Part shown: piece by piece, positions 18,854 through 27,600 of the stretch
Numbering within the stretch: position 1 is the stretch's first letter
How the letters are laid out: every line of letters begins with the position of its first letter
Assembly (NCBI RefSeq): GCF_026153515.1
Contig: NZ_CP110644.1
Span: 5,955,501 to 6,019,500, forward strand
From: Pseudomonas sp. KU26590
GTDB taxonomy: Bacteria > Pseudomonadota > Gammaproteobacteria > Pseudomonadales > Pseudomonadaceae
Direction of reading: 5' to 3'
DNA length: 64,000 bases
Program-made: the position numbers and the translations under genes
The notes under the pieces: model-generated
The model's input: the letters and a program-made list of their open reading frames with translations, nothing else
Told to the model about the DNA's origin: nothing
Database searches by the model: none

Positions 18854-19879
18854 ATGACTGCTTTCCAAGGCCTCTTCACCCTCGTTGCGTCCACCGTCGG
18901 CAAGCCCGCTGCCGAATGGCTTGAACATCGCGTCGAGGTGCCGCAGGCGCTGGGCGGTTTTTCATGGTCTGATGAGGCGGTCCATCGGGTCTGGCTCGCC
19001 GAAGCGTTGAACCTGTGCCTGTTCCACAAGTTGGTAGAGGCCGTGCCCGACGGGCTTCGTTATGTGGATGAGCAGTTCGAGGCCGGCCGTAAGGTGGTGT
19101 TTGATCATGGCGCCATCCGCACCGTCGATTGGGCAGGCAACGGCGAATTACCGCGCGGTCGTCAGGCCTTCTCGCGCCTGCTGGAGCCGCTGGGCTTCAC
19201 CGATGTGCGCACCTATCCGCTGACCAAACTGAACATGACCGGCTGGGGCTATCGCCAGATGGACCTGCCCGAAGACATCGCGCAGTTCTTCGTTTCCGAG
19301 CTGCATCCCGGGCGTCTCAGCCAGGGGTTTCAAGACGCTGTCAGCCGTGTCGTCGGTTCGAGCCGTGACCCGCTGAGCCCTGAAGACCTGAGCGTGCTGA
19401 ATCGCCTGCGCACCACCCGGCATTGCAGCCTGGCGGAAGCCACGCGCCTGCTGCCGGCGCTGTATCGCGCGTTTGGCCGCCAGCACGGCGTCGTCCGGGA
19501 AGATGACTATCACCAACTGCTGAGCGAAAGCGCGGAAATGGCGTGGATCGCCACCGAGGGCAACAGCTTCAATCACTTGACCGATCGAGTGGTGGATCTG
19601 GAAGCGACAGTGGCAGAGCAGAATCGGCGCGAGCGGCCGATGAAGGACAGCATCGAGGTGTCAGGTTCGGGAAGGGTCATGCAGACCGCGTACAAGGCCT
19701 GCACGGTGAGCCGAGGGCTGTTGAATGCCGAGGGCGTCGTGGTGGCGCACAAGGTGCCAGGCTCATTCGTGGAGTTCATTCAGCGCAAGATCGACCCTGA
19801 CAACGGCAAGATCGATCTCAACTTCGACAGCAGCAACGCGCAGGGCATCTTCAAGATGACCGACTCGAAGCAGGGTTAG
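18854..19879 (+). CDS. DUF1338 / 2-oxoadipate dioxygenase-decarboxylase family protein
   Basis: A 341-residue protein of the DUF1338 (HglS/YdcJ) family. HglS of P. putida is a non-haem Fe(II) enzyme converting 2-oxoadipate to D-2-hydroxyglutarate at the end of D-lysine catabolism. Ligands I recall for HglS are His70, His226 and Glu294, with Arg74 binding substrate. Here H85 and R89 (DHGAIRT), H241 (NHLTDR) and E307 (FVEFIQR) reproduce that spacing almost exactly. The protein is about 120 residues shorter than HglS, mainly at the C-terminus. Nearness to amaAB supports a lysine role, but activity is inferred. The RBS is weak; it converges on azurin with a 3 bp gap. Confidence 0.78.
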   Translation: MTAFQGLFTLVASTVGKPAAEWLEHRVEVPQALGGFSWSDEAVHRVWLAEALNLCLFHKLVEAVPDGLRYVDEQFEAGRKVVFDHGAIRTVDWAGNGELPRGRQAFSRLLEPLGFTDVRTYPLTKLNMTGWGYRQMDLPEDIAQFFVSELHPGRLSQGFQDAVSRVVGSSRDPLSPEDLSVLNRLRTTRHCSLAEATRLLPALYRAFGRQHGVVREDDYHQLLSESAEMAWIATEGNSFNHLTDRVVDLEATVAEQNRRERPMKDSIEVSGSGRVMQTAYKACTVSRGLLNAEGVVVAHKVPGSFVEFIQRKIDPDNGKIDLNFDSSNAQGIFKMTDSKQG

Positions 19880-19882
19880 CGG

Positions 19883-20329
19883 TCACTTCAATGTGACGGT
19901 GCCTTTCATCATGCCGATGTGACCCGGAAACGAGCAGAAGAAGCCGTATTTCTCGGCCGGGTCTAGCTTGGAGACGTCGAACGTGACCGAATCCTTCTCG
20001 CCTCCGCCGATCACTTTGGTGTGGGCAATAACGCGCGCGTCACCGTCCTTCAGATAATCCTTATCGATGCCGACGCTCATGCCGTCTGTTGCGATCTGCG
20101 ACATGTCATCGTATTTGCTGATGACCAGGTTGTGCCCCATGACGACCTTCGGCAGGCTGCCGGAGTGTTTCAGGTTGACGGTGAACTGCTTGCAGCTCTT
20201 GTCGATTTCGATCGCCTTGGTGGTGAACGTCATCTGGTCGGTGGAATCGACTTCGACCGAGCATTCGGCCGCCAGCAGGTGCCCACTGGCCAAAATCAGA
20301 ACGGATGCAGCGACAAGCTTGCGAATCAT
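19883..20329 (-). CDS. azu: Azurin
   Basis: A periplasmic type-1 blue-copper electron carrier. The 148-residue precursor has a signal peptide ending near [12 protein letters not shown]. The copper ligands are visible: His in VVMGHNLVI, and Cys, His and Met in [17 protein letters not shown]. The structural disulphide pair (AECSV and DKSCKQ) is present. The RBS AGGAG lies upstream. It sits next to nadE-associated genes as in P. aeruginosa. A palindrome TTTGTATACAAA lies 31 bp upstream of the start; I saw no convincing ANR box. Confidence 0.97.
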   Translation of the reverse strand: MIRKLVAASVLILASGHLLAAECSVEVDSTDQMTFTTKAIEIDKSCKQFTVNLKHSGSLPKVVMGHNLVISKYDDMSQIATDGMSVGIDKDYLKDGDARVIAHTKVIGGGEKDSVTFDVSKLDPAEKYGFFCSFPGHIGMMKGTVTLK

Positions 20330-20359
20330 GGTGCGTCTCCTGGTGGGGTAGCCTTGAAT

Positions 20360-20371
20360 TTTGTATACAAA
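20360..20371. promoter_or_regulatory. Perfect palindrome upstream of azurin
   Basis: TTTGTATACAAA is a 12-bp perfect dyad that includes a -10-like TATACA. It resembles operators of GntR-family repressors (TTGTATACAA-type). A repressor could block the promoter here; no GntR gene lies in the window. Confidence 0.4.
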
Positions 20372-20515
20372 GACTGCCCTAAGCTAAAACAATTTATCAA
20401 CCGTTAATGCTGAGCACCTCTGGCCGCGCTCTATCAGGGCCATCGAGACAATCAAACAGTCAGCACTACGATGGCTGCATAAGATCGCCCTGTCACCCAT
20501 CTTCAGGACGATCCC

Positions 20516-20635
20516 ATGCAACTCTCCAGCATTTTCCGCAGCTTGCTCGCCGCTTACGCCTGCGGTGCCTCGGGTAATTACGACCGTGCCAGCCAGGATT
20601 ACGGCGTCTATCAACGCGCGGTTTTCAATGGCTGA
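20516..20635 (+). CDS. Possible 39-residue small protein
   Basis: ATG follows AGGA by 8 bp and opens a 39-codon frame, MQLSSIFRSLLAAYACGASG continuing NYDRASQDYGVYQRAVFNG. Sixty-nine per cent of third positions are G or C, consistent with local coding sequence. The product has a short hydrophobic-amphipathic N-terminus and a Tyr-rich C-terminus. I do not recognise it. It lies between azurin and the next small gene, both on plausible transcripts. It could be a chance frame. Confidence 0.42.
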   Translation: MQLSSIFRSLLAAYACGASGNYDRASQDYGVYQRAVFNG

Positions 20636-20754
20636 GACGGGCAATAGCGCCCCGGTGGCCGGCACCAAAGACCGGGTGAGGAAAAATACCACGCCGGTTT
20701 TGCACCATTCTCAGGCAGAATGTGCTGACTTATCGTCTGCCTCGAGGACTGCCC

Positions 20755-20985
20755 ATGGCCAAACCCAACTATTCCTTCGCCAAACGTCAACGCGATCTGG
20801 CTAAAGAGCAAAAGAAAGAGGAAAAAGCACAGCGCAAGCAGGCCGAGAAGGCTGAAGCAGAGGCTGGAGAAGGTGAAGTCGTAGACGGCGAAAACGCCGA
20901 AGGCGCTACTGCAGCTGAAGATTCCACCGAAGCTGAAGGCTCCGCTGAAGTAAAAGGCTCCGCTGAAGAAAAGCCTGCCGAGTGA
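20755..20985 (+). CDS. Small Lys/Glu-rich conserved pseudomonad protein
   Basis: A 76-residue protein beginning MAKPNYSFAKRQRDLAKEQK, a start I recognise from short hypothetical proteins across Pseudomonas. Residues 10-35 are a charged helix or coiled coil (KEQKKEEKAQRKQAEKAEAE). The C-terminal half is acidic, with a degenerate repeat of the type AEGSAE/VKGSAEEK that looks variable. No enzyme motif or membrane segment is present; function unknown. An upstream in-frame ATG (12 codons earlier) is less likely because the conserved N-terminus starts here. Confidence 0.7.
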   Translation: MAKPNYSFAKRQRDLAKEQKKEEKAQRKQAEKAEAEAGEGEVVDGENAEGATAAEDSTEAEGSAEVKGSAEEKPAE

Positions 20986-21027
20986 TCATCTGATTCAGCG
21001 CAATGGGATGGATGAACGCGAAAATCT

Positions 21028-21115
21028 GTAGGAGCGAGCTTGCTCCCGATAGTATTTTCGCCGTGATCCATCCATTGGCTGACACTCCTCTATCGCGGGC
21101 AAGCGCGCGCCTGCA
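21028..21115. repeat. Degenerate type-1 REPIN
   Basis: The left arm GTAGGAGCGAGCTTGCTCCC and right arm TCGCGGGCAAGCGCGCGCCT no longer match fully, so the hairpin is imperfect. It lies between the convergent small gene and the transglutaminase gene. Confidence 0.75.
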
Positions 21116-21129
21116 ATGCGTCTCCCTCC

Positions 21130-22026
21130 TCACTTCGCAATCGGCAACACGGTCACGCGCACTTCCGGGTCGTGGCTCCCGCCCCCCAGAATCACCCCGC
21201 GCAACGGCGACACGTCAGAAAAATCCCTCCCCCACGCCAGACTGATGTGCTCAAGCGCCGGCTGAACGTTGTTGGTCGGATCGAAATCCACCCAACCCAG
21301 CACCGGACAGAACACCGACACCCACGCGTGGGACGCATCGGCGCCGATCAACCGAGGCTGACCGGGCGGCGGCTGAGTCAGCAGGTAGCCGCTGACATAC
21401 CGCGCCGCCAAGCCGCGAGAGCGCACGCACGCCAGCATCAAGTGAGCAAAGTCCTGGCAGACACCCCGACGGGTTTCCAGCACTTCCACCAGTGGCGTAG
21501 CAACCTGAGTCGCCTCGCCATCAAAGGTGAACTCTTCGAATATCTTCTCCATCAGCGCCTGCGCGCACAGCAGCATCGGCCGCCCTGCGGGAAAGCAGCT
21601 GGCGGAGAACTCGACGAACGTCTGCTTCAGGTGCACGTAAGGCGATTCAAAGCGATAGCGACAGGCATCGAGGATATCCGGCGACATTCTCGACGCGCTG
21701 TAGGTCAGCCGATGCTGCGTCTCGTCCCATGAAGCGGACCCATTGAAATCCAGCGTCGGCCGCTCCAGCACTTCAATGCGCAGGCGCGCATTGACCTGAA
21801 GCTCATTATGGGGACGTTCGAACGCCAGGCGGGTCAGCGGGTTGCCGAAAACGTCCAGCTCATCGCGGCGCATGGTCGGCGTCGGGCTGATGACCAGATG
21901 CTGCTCCAGGCAACGCTGCCAGCGGCTGCGGCGCGGCCACAGATGCGCAAGCTGCTGGGCCAGGGAAACCGGGCTGTCGTATTTGTAGTGCGTGTCGTGG
22001 AGGATCTGATACTGGGCGCTGTTCAT
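21130..22026 (-). CDS. Transglutaminase-like protein of the amidoligase operon
   Basis: A 298-residue transglutaminase-fold protein with the bacterial N-terminal beta region (YQILHDTHYKYDSPVSLAQQ) and the catalytic triad Cys190 (RRGVCQDFAH), His233 (DASHAWVSVF) and Asp249 (DFDPTNN). Members are thought to hydrolyse or transfer peptide/isopeptide bonds. No signal peptide is evident. Its ATG overlaps the stop of the ATP-grasp/alpha-E gene by one base. It probably trims, transfers or recycles the product of the two upstream ligases; the substrate is unknown. Confidence 0.88.
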   Translation of the reverse strand: MNSAQYQILHDTHYKYDSPVSLAQQLAHLWPRRSRWQRCLEQHLVISPTPTMRRDELDVFGNPLTRLAFERPHNELQVNARLRIEVLERPTLDFNGSASWDETQHRLTYSASRMSPDILDACRYRFESPYVHLKQTFVEFSASCFPAGRPMLLCAQALMEKIFEEFTFDGEATQVATPLVEVLETRRGVCQDFAHLMLACVRSRGLAARYVSGYLLTQPPPGQPRLIGADASHAWVSVFCPVLGWVDFDPTNNVQPALEHISLAWGRDFSDVSPLRGVILGGGSHDPEVRVTVLPIAK

Positions 22027-24527
22027 CAGACCGACACCGTGCGCTGGCTGACGTCGTCGACGTGGGCGAAATGACGCAGCGCGAGCCGGTCAGAAACGTG
22101 GCCGCTGGTCTCGCCAATGGTCTGCAGCAAATCCGCCAGGCCATCCAGCGCCGCTTTTACGCTGCTTTCGCCGAACAGCCCTTCTTCCAGGCAGCCCAGG
22201 TCGAACACCGACAGCCGCTGGATCAGCGCCGTGAGGCTGTTGTCATGGGGCACGCCGAAATCCTCGTTCATGCGCTTCACCGAGCGGGCCACCAGCTTGA
22301 GCTGAAACAACACCGCGTGGGGGTTCTGATCGTCCAGCACCAGCAAATCGAGCACCGGGATCAACTGCGGCAGGGCCAGATAACGCGAGCGGTAAGTGAT
22401 GCCGCTATTGCCCAGTTCAAGCAGCCCGTCCAGAGCATCCTGATGAAACACTGCCTCGCTGCGCAGGAATGCTGCCAGCGTCGTGCAAAGAAACTGCAAG
22501 CGCTCGATGCGCCGCCCGATCATCAGGAAGCGCCAGCCCTCGTCGCGGGTCATGTCGTCCAGGGCGAAACCGGACAGCGCCGCCAGTGACATCACCAGGC
22601 GGTTGAGGAAATCCAGCAGCTCGCCGAAATCAGGGCTCTCGGTATCCAGGCTCATGGCTTCACGCTGCAATTCAACCAGCGCCTGCCAGTTCTCGCGGGA
22701 CAGCTTGCCGCGCACCTGAGACGCCGCCCACTGCAAGCGCTGCAAGTTCGAGCGCAGGCTGAACGGCCAGTCGTCACCCAACAGCGCTTCGAGCAAACGC
22801 TCATGCAGCTCGCCCGGTTCTTCTTCGTCCTGGAGCGGCAGCAAATTCAACCGTTCGGCCAGCTCGACCGCCGCTTGCAGGGCGACCGGATCATCGCCGT
22901 CGACATAGCGCGTGAGCATGATTCGCAGCAGGCGCGCACTGTTGTCGCAGCGCTCGCAGTAGCGGCCGAACCAGAACAGATTTTCCACCACCCGCGACGG
23001 CAGATACGGGTCGCGACGTACCAAGTCGTGCACACCCAGGGAATGGCGATGTTTCCACGGTTCGCTGCCGAGCGGACGCTCACCGAGGATCCAGGTGTCC
23101 TTGCTTGCGCCGCCGCGCTGCATCGACACCACGTCGGCGTCGGCATCGGCGGCCACGCGGGTCAGTCCGCCCGGCAGGACACGGTAGCCATCGGCCGTCG
23201 CCACCGCGTACACGCGCATGCCGATGGCACGGGGCTGCAGATGACTGTCCTCGCCCTGCCAGACCGGCGCGTGGGACAACTGCGCCAGTTCCTGCGCGAC
23301 GTAGGCATAGGGCCGGGCCTGCATGCGCGCAGCCAGAGCCTGACGCTCTTCCTCGTTGAGATCGCGGCCGAACACCGGGGCGAAACTCTGGGACGGAAAC
23401 GCGGGTTTGATGAGCAGATCGGGCATCTTCTCCAGCGCCTGCGCCAGCACCGGCGGCTCGCCGCACCACCACGTGGCGATCGAAGGCAGCAGCAGTTCTT
23501 CGCCAAACAGGTGTTCGTTGATCTTTGGCAGAAACCCCAGTAGCCCGGGCGATTCCAGCACGCCGCTGCCCAACGCGTTGGCGACCAGCACGCGGCCCTG
23601 TCGCACTGCTTGCAGCAGGCCCGGCACGCCCAGCGCCGAATCGGTACGCAGTTCAAGCGGATCGCAGAAGTCGTCGTCAAGACGGCGCATGATCGCGTGA
23701 ACACGACGCAGACCGCTGAGGGTTTTCAGGTACACCGTGGCGTCGCGCACGGTCAGGTCGCTGCCTTCTACCAGCGGATAGCCCAGCTGACCGGCCAGAT
23801 ACAGATGCTCGAAATAGCTCTCGTTGAAACGCCCGGGCGTCAGCAACACCACCAGCGGTGCTTCGTGGCTGGTCGGTGCCTGCCGCGCCAGGGTTTCCTG
23901 CAGCGACCGGAAGAAGTTCGAGAGGTGCTGGACTTGCATATCCCGGTACAGCTCGGGAAACGCCCGCGACACGATCAGACGATTTTCAAGTGCATAACCG
24001 GCGCCCGATGGCGCCTGAGTCCGGTCGGCGGTGACCCACCAGCGGCCATCGGGCGTGCGCGCCAGGTCCACCGCGTACACATGCAGGAAGGTCCCTTCGG
24101 GGGGCTTCACGCCCTGGCAGGGCCAGAGAAAATTGTTGTGGCCAAACACCAGTTCCGCCGGCAGCAGACCTTCGGCAATGAGTTCCTGCGGGCCGTAGAG
24201 ATCAGCCAGTACGGCATTGAGCAGACGTGCACGCTGGGCGATGCCGGCCGCCAGTGGCTGCCACTCTTCCAGTGGAATCACGTGGGGCAGCATGTCCAGT
24301 TCCCAGGGCCGATCGGCACCCTTGGGGTCGGCGTAAACGTTATAGGTGACGCCGTTTTCCTGAATCTGCCGGGCGAGCAGCGCCTGACGCTGGATGAGCT
24401 GCGCAGGTGTGCTGCGCTGGAGATGATCGTACAGACGCTGCCAATGGGGCCGAACGGCGCCGCTGGCATCGAGCATCTCGTGATAGGTACCCGGGGTGAG
24501 CGGATAGTGGTCAAGCAGGTCAGGCAT
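22026..24527 (-). CDS. Circularly permuted ATP-grasp / alpha-E fusion protein
   Basis: An 833-residue fusion. Residues ~1-480 form the circularly permuted ATP-grasp domain (DUF404/407), with AVDLARTPDGRWWVTADRTQ, VVLLTPGRFNESYFEHLYLA, LVEGSDLTVRD and GLTRVAAD segments. Residues ~510-833 form the helical alpha-E domain (DUF403), starting SRVVENLFWFGRYCERCDNS and including DMTRDEGWRFLMIGRRIERLQ. In many bacteria the two domains are separate genes; here they are fused. ATP-grasp members form amide bonds from carboxylates and amines, so peptide synthesis or tagging is likely. The start MPDLLDHYPL is preferred over an ATG 12 codons upstream. Confidence 0.88.
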   Translation of the reverse strand: MPDLLDHYPLTPGTYHEMLDASGAVRPHWQRLYDHLQRSTPAQLIQRQALLARQIQENGVTYNVYADPKGADRPWELDMLPHVIPLEEWQPLAAGIAQRARLLNAVLADLYGPQELIAEGLLPAELVFGHNNFLWPCQGVKPPEGTFLHVYAVDLARTPDGRWWVTADRTQAPSGAGYALENRLIVSRAFPELYRDMQVQHLSNFFRSLQETLARQAPTSHEAPLVVLLTPGRFNESYFEHLYLAGQLGYPLVEGSDLTVRDATVYLKTLSGLRRVHAIMRRLDDDFCDPLELRTDSALGVPGLLQAVRQGRVLVANALGSGVLESPGLLGFLPKINEHLFGEELLLPSIATWWCGEPPVLAQALEKMPDLLIKPAFPSQSFAPVFGRDLNEEERQALAARMQARPYAYVAQELAQLSHAPVWQGEDSHLQPRAIGMRVYAVATADGYRVLPGGLTRVAADADADVVSMQRGGASKDTWILGERPLGSEPWKHRHSLGVHDLVRRDPYLPSRVVENLFWFGRYCERCDNSARLLRIMLTRYVDGDDPVALQAAVELAERLNLLPLQDEEEPGELHERLLEALLGDDWPFSLRSNLQRLQWAASQVRGKLSRENWQALVELQREAMSLDTESPDFGELLDFLNRLVMSLAALSGFALDDMTRDEGWRFLMIGRRIERLQFLCTTLAAFLRSEAVFHQDALDGLLELGNSGITYRSRYLALPQLIPVLDLLVLDDQNPHAVLFQLKLVARSVKRMNEDFGVPHDNSLTALIQRLSVFDLGCLEEGLFGESSVKAALDGLADLLQTIGETSGHVSDRLALRHFAHVDDVSQRTVSV

Positions 24528-24630
24528 GGAAGGCTCGGCAGACAACAAAAGGACTCGAATCAACAGCGCTTAGACTAGCGCAGACAACATGACACGCAGG
24601 GGCGCTTTCCATGTTTTAAACGGGCGGCAC

Positions 24631-24657
24631 GGCGACCTGACCCCACGTCAGGTCGCC
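24631..24657 (-). other. Perfect 11-bp stem-loop inside the amidoligase operon
   Basis: GGCGACCTGAC and GTCAGGTCGCC form a perfect stem with a five-base loop, 7 bp after the DUF2126 stop and about 100 bp before the ATP-grasp start. There is no U-tract directly after it. It may set the ratio of first to later gene products. Confidence 0.6.
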
Positions 24658-24664
24658 GGCGCGG

Positions 24665-27600
24665 TTACCGATGCAGGCGCAGGTCCAGGGTCATCGGCAA
24701 TTCATCGTTGAGGGTCAGCGCTGGAACCTCCAGTTTGCCGGGGCTGTGGCCGACCCGGAAGAACCGCGCCAGACGTCGGCTTTCCGCTTCATTGGCGTTC
24801 ACCGGCAGGGTTTCGTAATTGCGCCCGCCGGGATGGGCGACATGATACTCGCAGCCCCCCAGTGAGCGCTGCATCCAGGTGTCGAGGATGTCGAAGACCA
24901 GCGGCGCATGCACCGGGATCGTCGGCTGCAAGGCGTTGGTCGGCTGCCAGGCGCGGTAACGCACCCCCGCGACGAACTCGCCCACGCGCCCGGTCGGTCG
25001 CAGAGGCACCGGCACGCCGTTGCAGGTGAGCATGTAACGCTGCGGCGGCAGACCCGTGACTTTCAACTGCAAGCGCTCGAGTGACGAGTCCACGTAGCGA
25101 ACCGCGCCACCCGCTGCACCCTCCTCGCCCAGCACGTGCCACGGCTCCAGCGCCTGACGCAGTTCCAGCTCGATGCCTCTGACGGTGTAATCGCCAACCT
25201 TTGGAAAGCGAAACTCCAGATGCGCCGCGAACCACTCGGCGCGCACGGGGTAACCCGCGTCATTGAGCTCGGCGATGACGTCGGCGAAATCCTGCTCGAT
25301 GAAGTGCGGCAGCATGAAGCGGTCATGCAGCTCGGTGCCCCAGCGCGCCAGTTTCGCCGGTGCATAGGGCTCGCGCCAGAAACGCGCGACAAGGGCCCGC
25401 AGCAACAGCTGTTGCGCGAGGCTCATGCGCGCGTGCGGCGGCATCTCGAACGCGCGCAGCTCCAGCAGGCCCAGCCGGCCAGTGGCGCCGTCGGGCGAGT
25501 ACAGCTTGTCGATGCAGAATTCCGCGCGGTGGGTGTTACCCGTTACGTCGATCAGCAGGTTGCGCAGCAGCCGGTCCACCAGCCACGGCGCGCATTCTTC
25601 GCCCGGCTCGGGCATTTGCGAAAAAGCGATTTCCAGTTCGTACAGCGAGTCATTGCGGGCTTCGTCGACCCTTGGTGCCTGCGAGGTCGGGCCTACGAAC
25701 AATCCAGAGAACAAGTAGGACAGCGACGGGTGGTTATGCCAGTAGCTCAACAGGCTGCGCAGCAGGTCCGGCCGACGCAGGAAGGGCGAGTCGCCCGGCG
25801 TGGCGCCGCCGAGAACAAAATGGTTGCCGCCGCCGGTGCCGGTGTGGCGCCCGTCGATCATGAATTTCTCGGTGGTCAGCCGGGTCAGGCGCGCCTGTTC
25901 GTAGAGAAACTCGGTGCGTTCGACCAGCTCATCCCAGGTGGACGACGGCTGCACGTTCACTTCAATCACACCAGGATCCGGGGTGATGCGGAAGTTCGCC
26001 AGACGCGGATCGCTCGGCGGCTCGTAACCTTCCAGCAACACCGGACAGCGCATGTCCTCGGCCGTCGCTTCGATGGCGGCGACCAATTCCAGATAGGCCT
26101 CAAGGGATTGCAGCGGCGGCATGAACAGATACAACCGCCCGCCCCGCGCCTCCGCGCTGAGCGCAGTGCGGGTCAACCAATCGGCTGACTCGTCGATCTC
26201 GGGTTCGTGGTCGACGCTCGGATCGCCCTGCTCCGACAGGCTGTCCAGTCGCGACTGAACCTCGTCGCGATCGGGCAACTCGGCAAATGCCTGGTTGTGG
26301 TCGGTCGGGTGGATGTACGGGTATTCCGCCGCCTTGACCCACGGCTGCGAAGCCAGCGGCAAGCGATACCCAAGGGCAGAATCACCCGGCACCAGACGGC
26401 AATGCTCATCGCGCAGGTACCAGCGGCCGCTCTGCCAGTGATCGTCGGCGGCGGTTCGCGCCAGCGGCAGCACGTGGCCAATGATCGTGTCCAGGCCTTG
26501 GGAAAACACTTTGCGCAGACGGGCGCGCTCAAGGGGGTCCTCAAGACGTGAAGCTTCGGCGCTGACGTTTTTGGGCAGCGCGCCCTCGCGCCACAGGTAG
26601 TAGAAACGGTCTTCGTACGCGGGGAAGACGTAGCGCGTCGGTAGCTTCAGCCGCTCGGCAACGCTGCGCAGAAAAGCGCCCGCCATCTCGCTGTCGGCGC
26701 CATAGTCCCGGGTTTCGTCAGCGACCAGCGCATTGTTGCGCCACACCGGTTGCCCGTCCTTACGCCAGAAGCAGTTAAGCGACCAGCGCGGCAACTGCTC
26801 ACCGGGGTACCACTTGCCCTGACCGAAATGAACGATGCCTTGGGGCGCGTAATGGTCCCGCATGCGCTGGTACAGGTCGGCAGACAGCAGGCGCTTCTTC
26901 GGACCCAGCGCGGCGGTGTTCCATTCATCGCCGTCACGGTCGTCGATGGACACAAAGGTCGGCTCGCCGCCCATGGTCAGGCGCACGTCGTGGGCGATCA
27001 GATCGCTGTCGATCTGGCGTCCCAGCGCCTGAATGTCCTGCCACTGCTCTTCGGTGTAGGGCTTGGTGACGCGCGGCGCCTCCCAGATACGCTCCACCGA
27101 CATCTCGTGGCTGAACTCGGTGTTGCAGGGTTCGACCAGCCCGCTGATGGGCGCCGCCGAAGAAGGCTCGGGACTGCACGCCAGCGGAATGTGACCCTCA
27201 CCGGCAAACAAGCCGGACGTCGCGTCAAGGCCCACCCAGCCAGCACCCGGCAGATACACCTCGCACCAGGCGTGCAGATCGGTGAAATCGACGTCGGTGC
27301 CGGACGGTCCGTCCAGCGCTTTCACATCGGCCTTGAGCTGAATCAAATAGCCGGACACAAACCGCGCGGCCAGGCCCAGGTGACGCAGCAGCTGCACCAG
27401 CAGCCAGGCCGAATCACGGCAGGAACCGGAAGCGTTTTCGAGGGTGTATTCCGGCGTCTGAATGCCCGGCTCCATGCGAATCAGGTAACCGATGTCATTG
27501 GCCAGACGCTGGTTGAGACCCACCAGAAAGTCGATGGCCGGAATCGGCGTGCGGTCTATGCTGTCCAGATAGGCCTTAAATCTTGGGGTCAGCGGCAGCT

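Noticed and set aside
20330..20515. ANR box upstream of azurin
   Set aside because: TTGAT at 20393-20401 (minus strand) lacks a matching ATCAA half at the right spacing.
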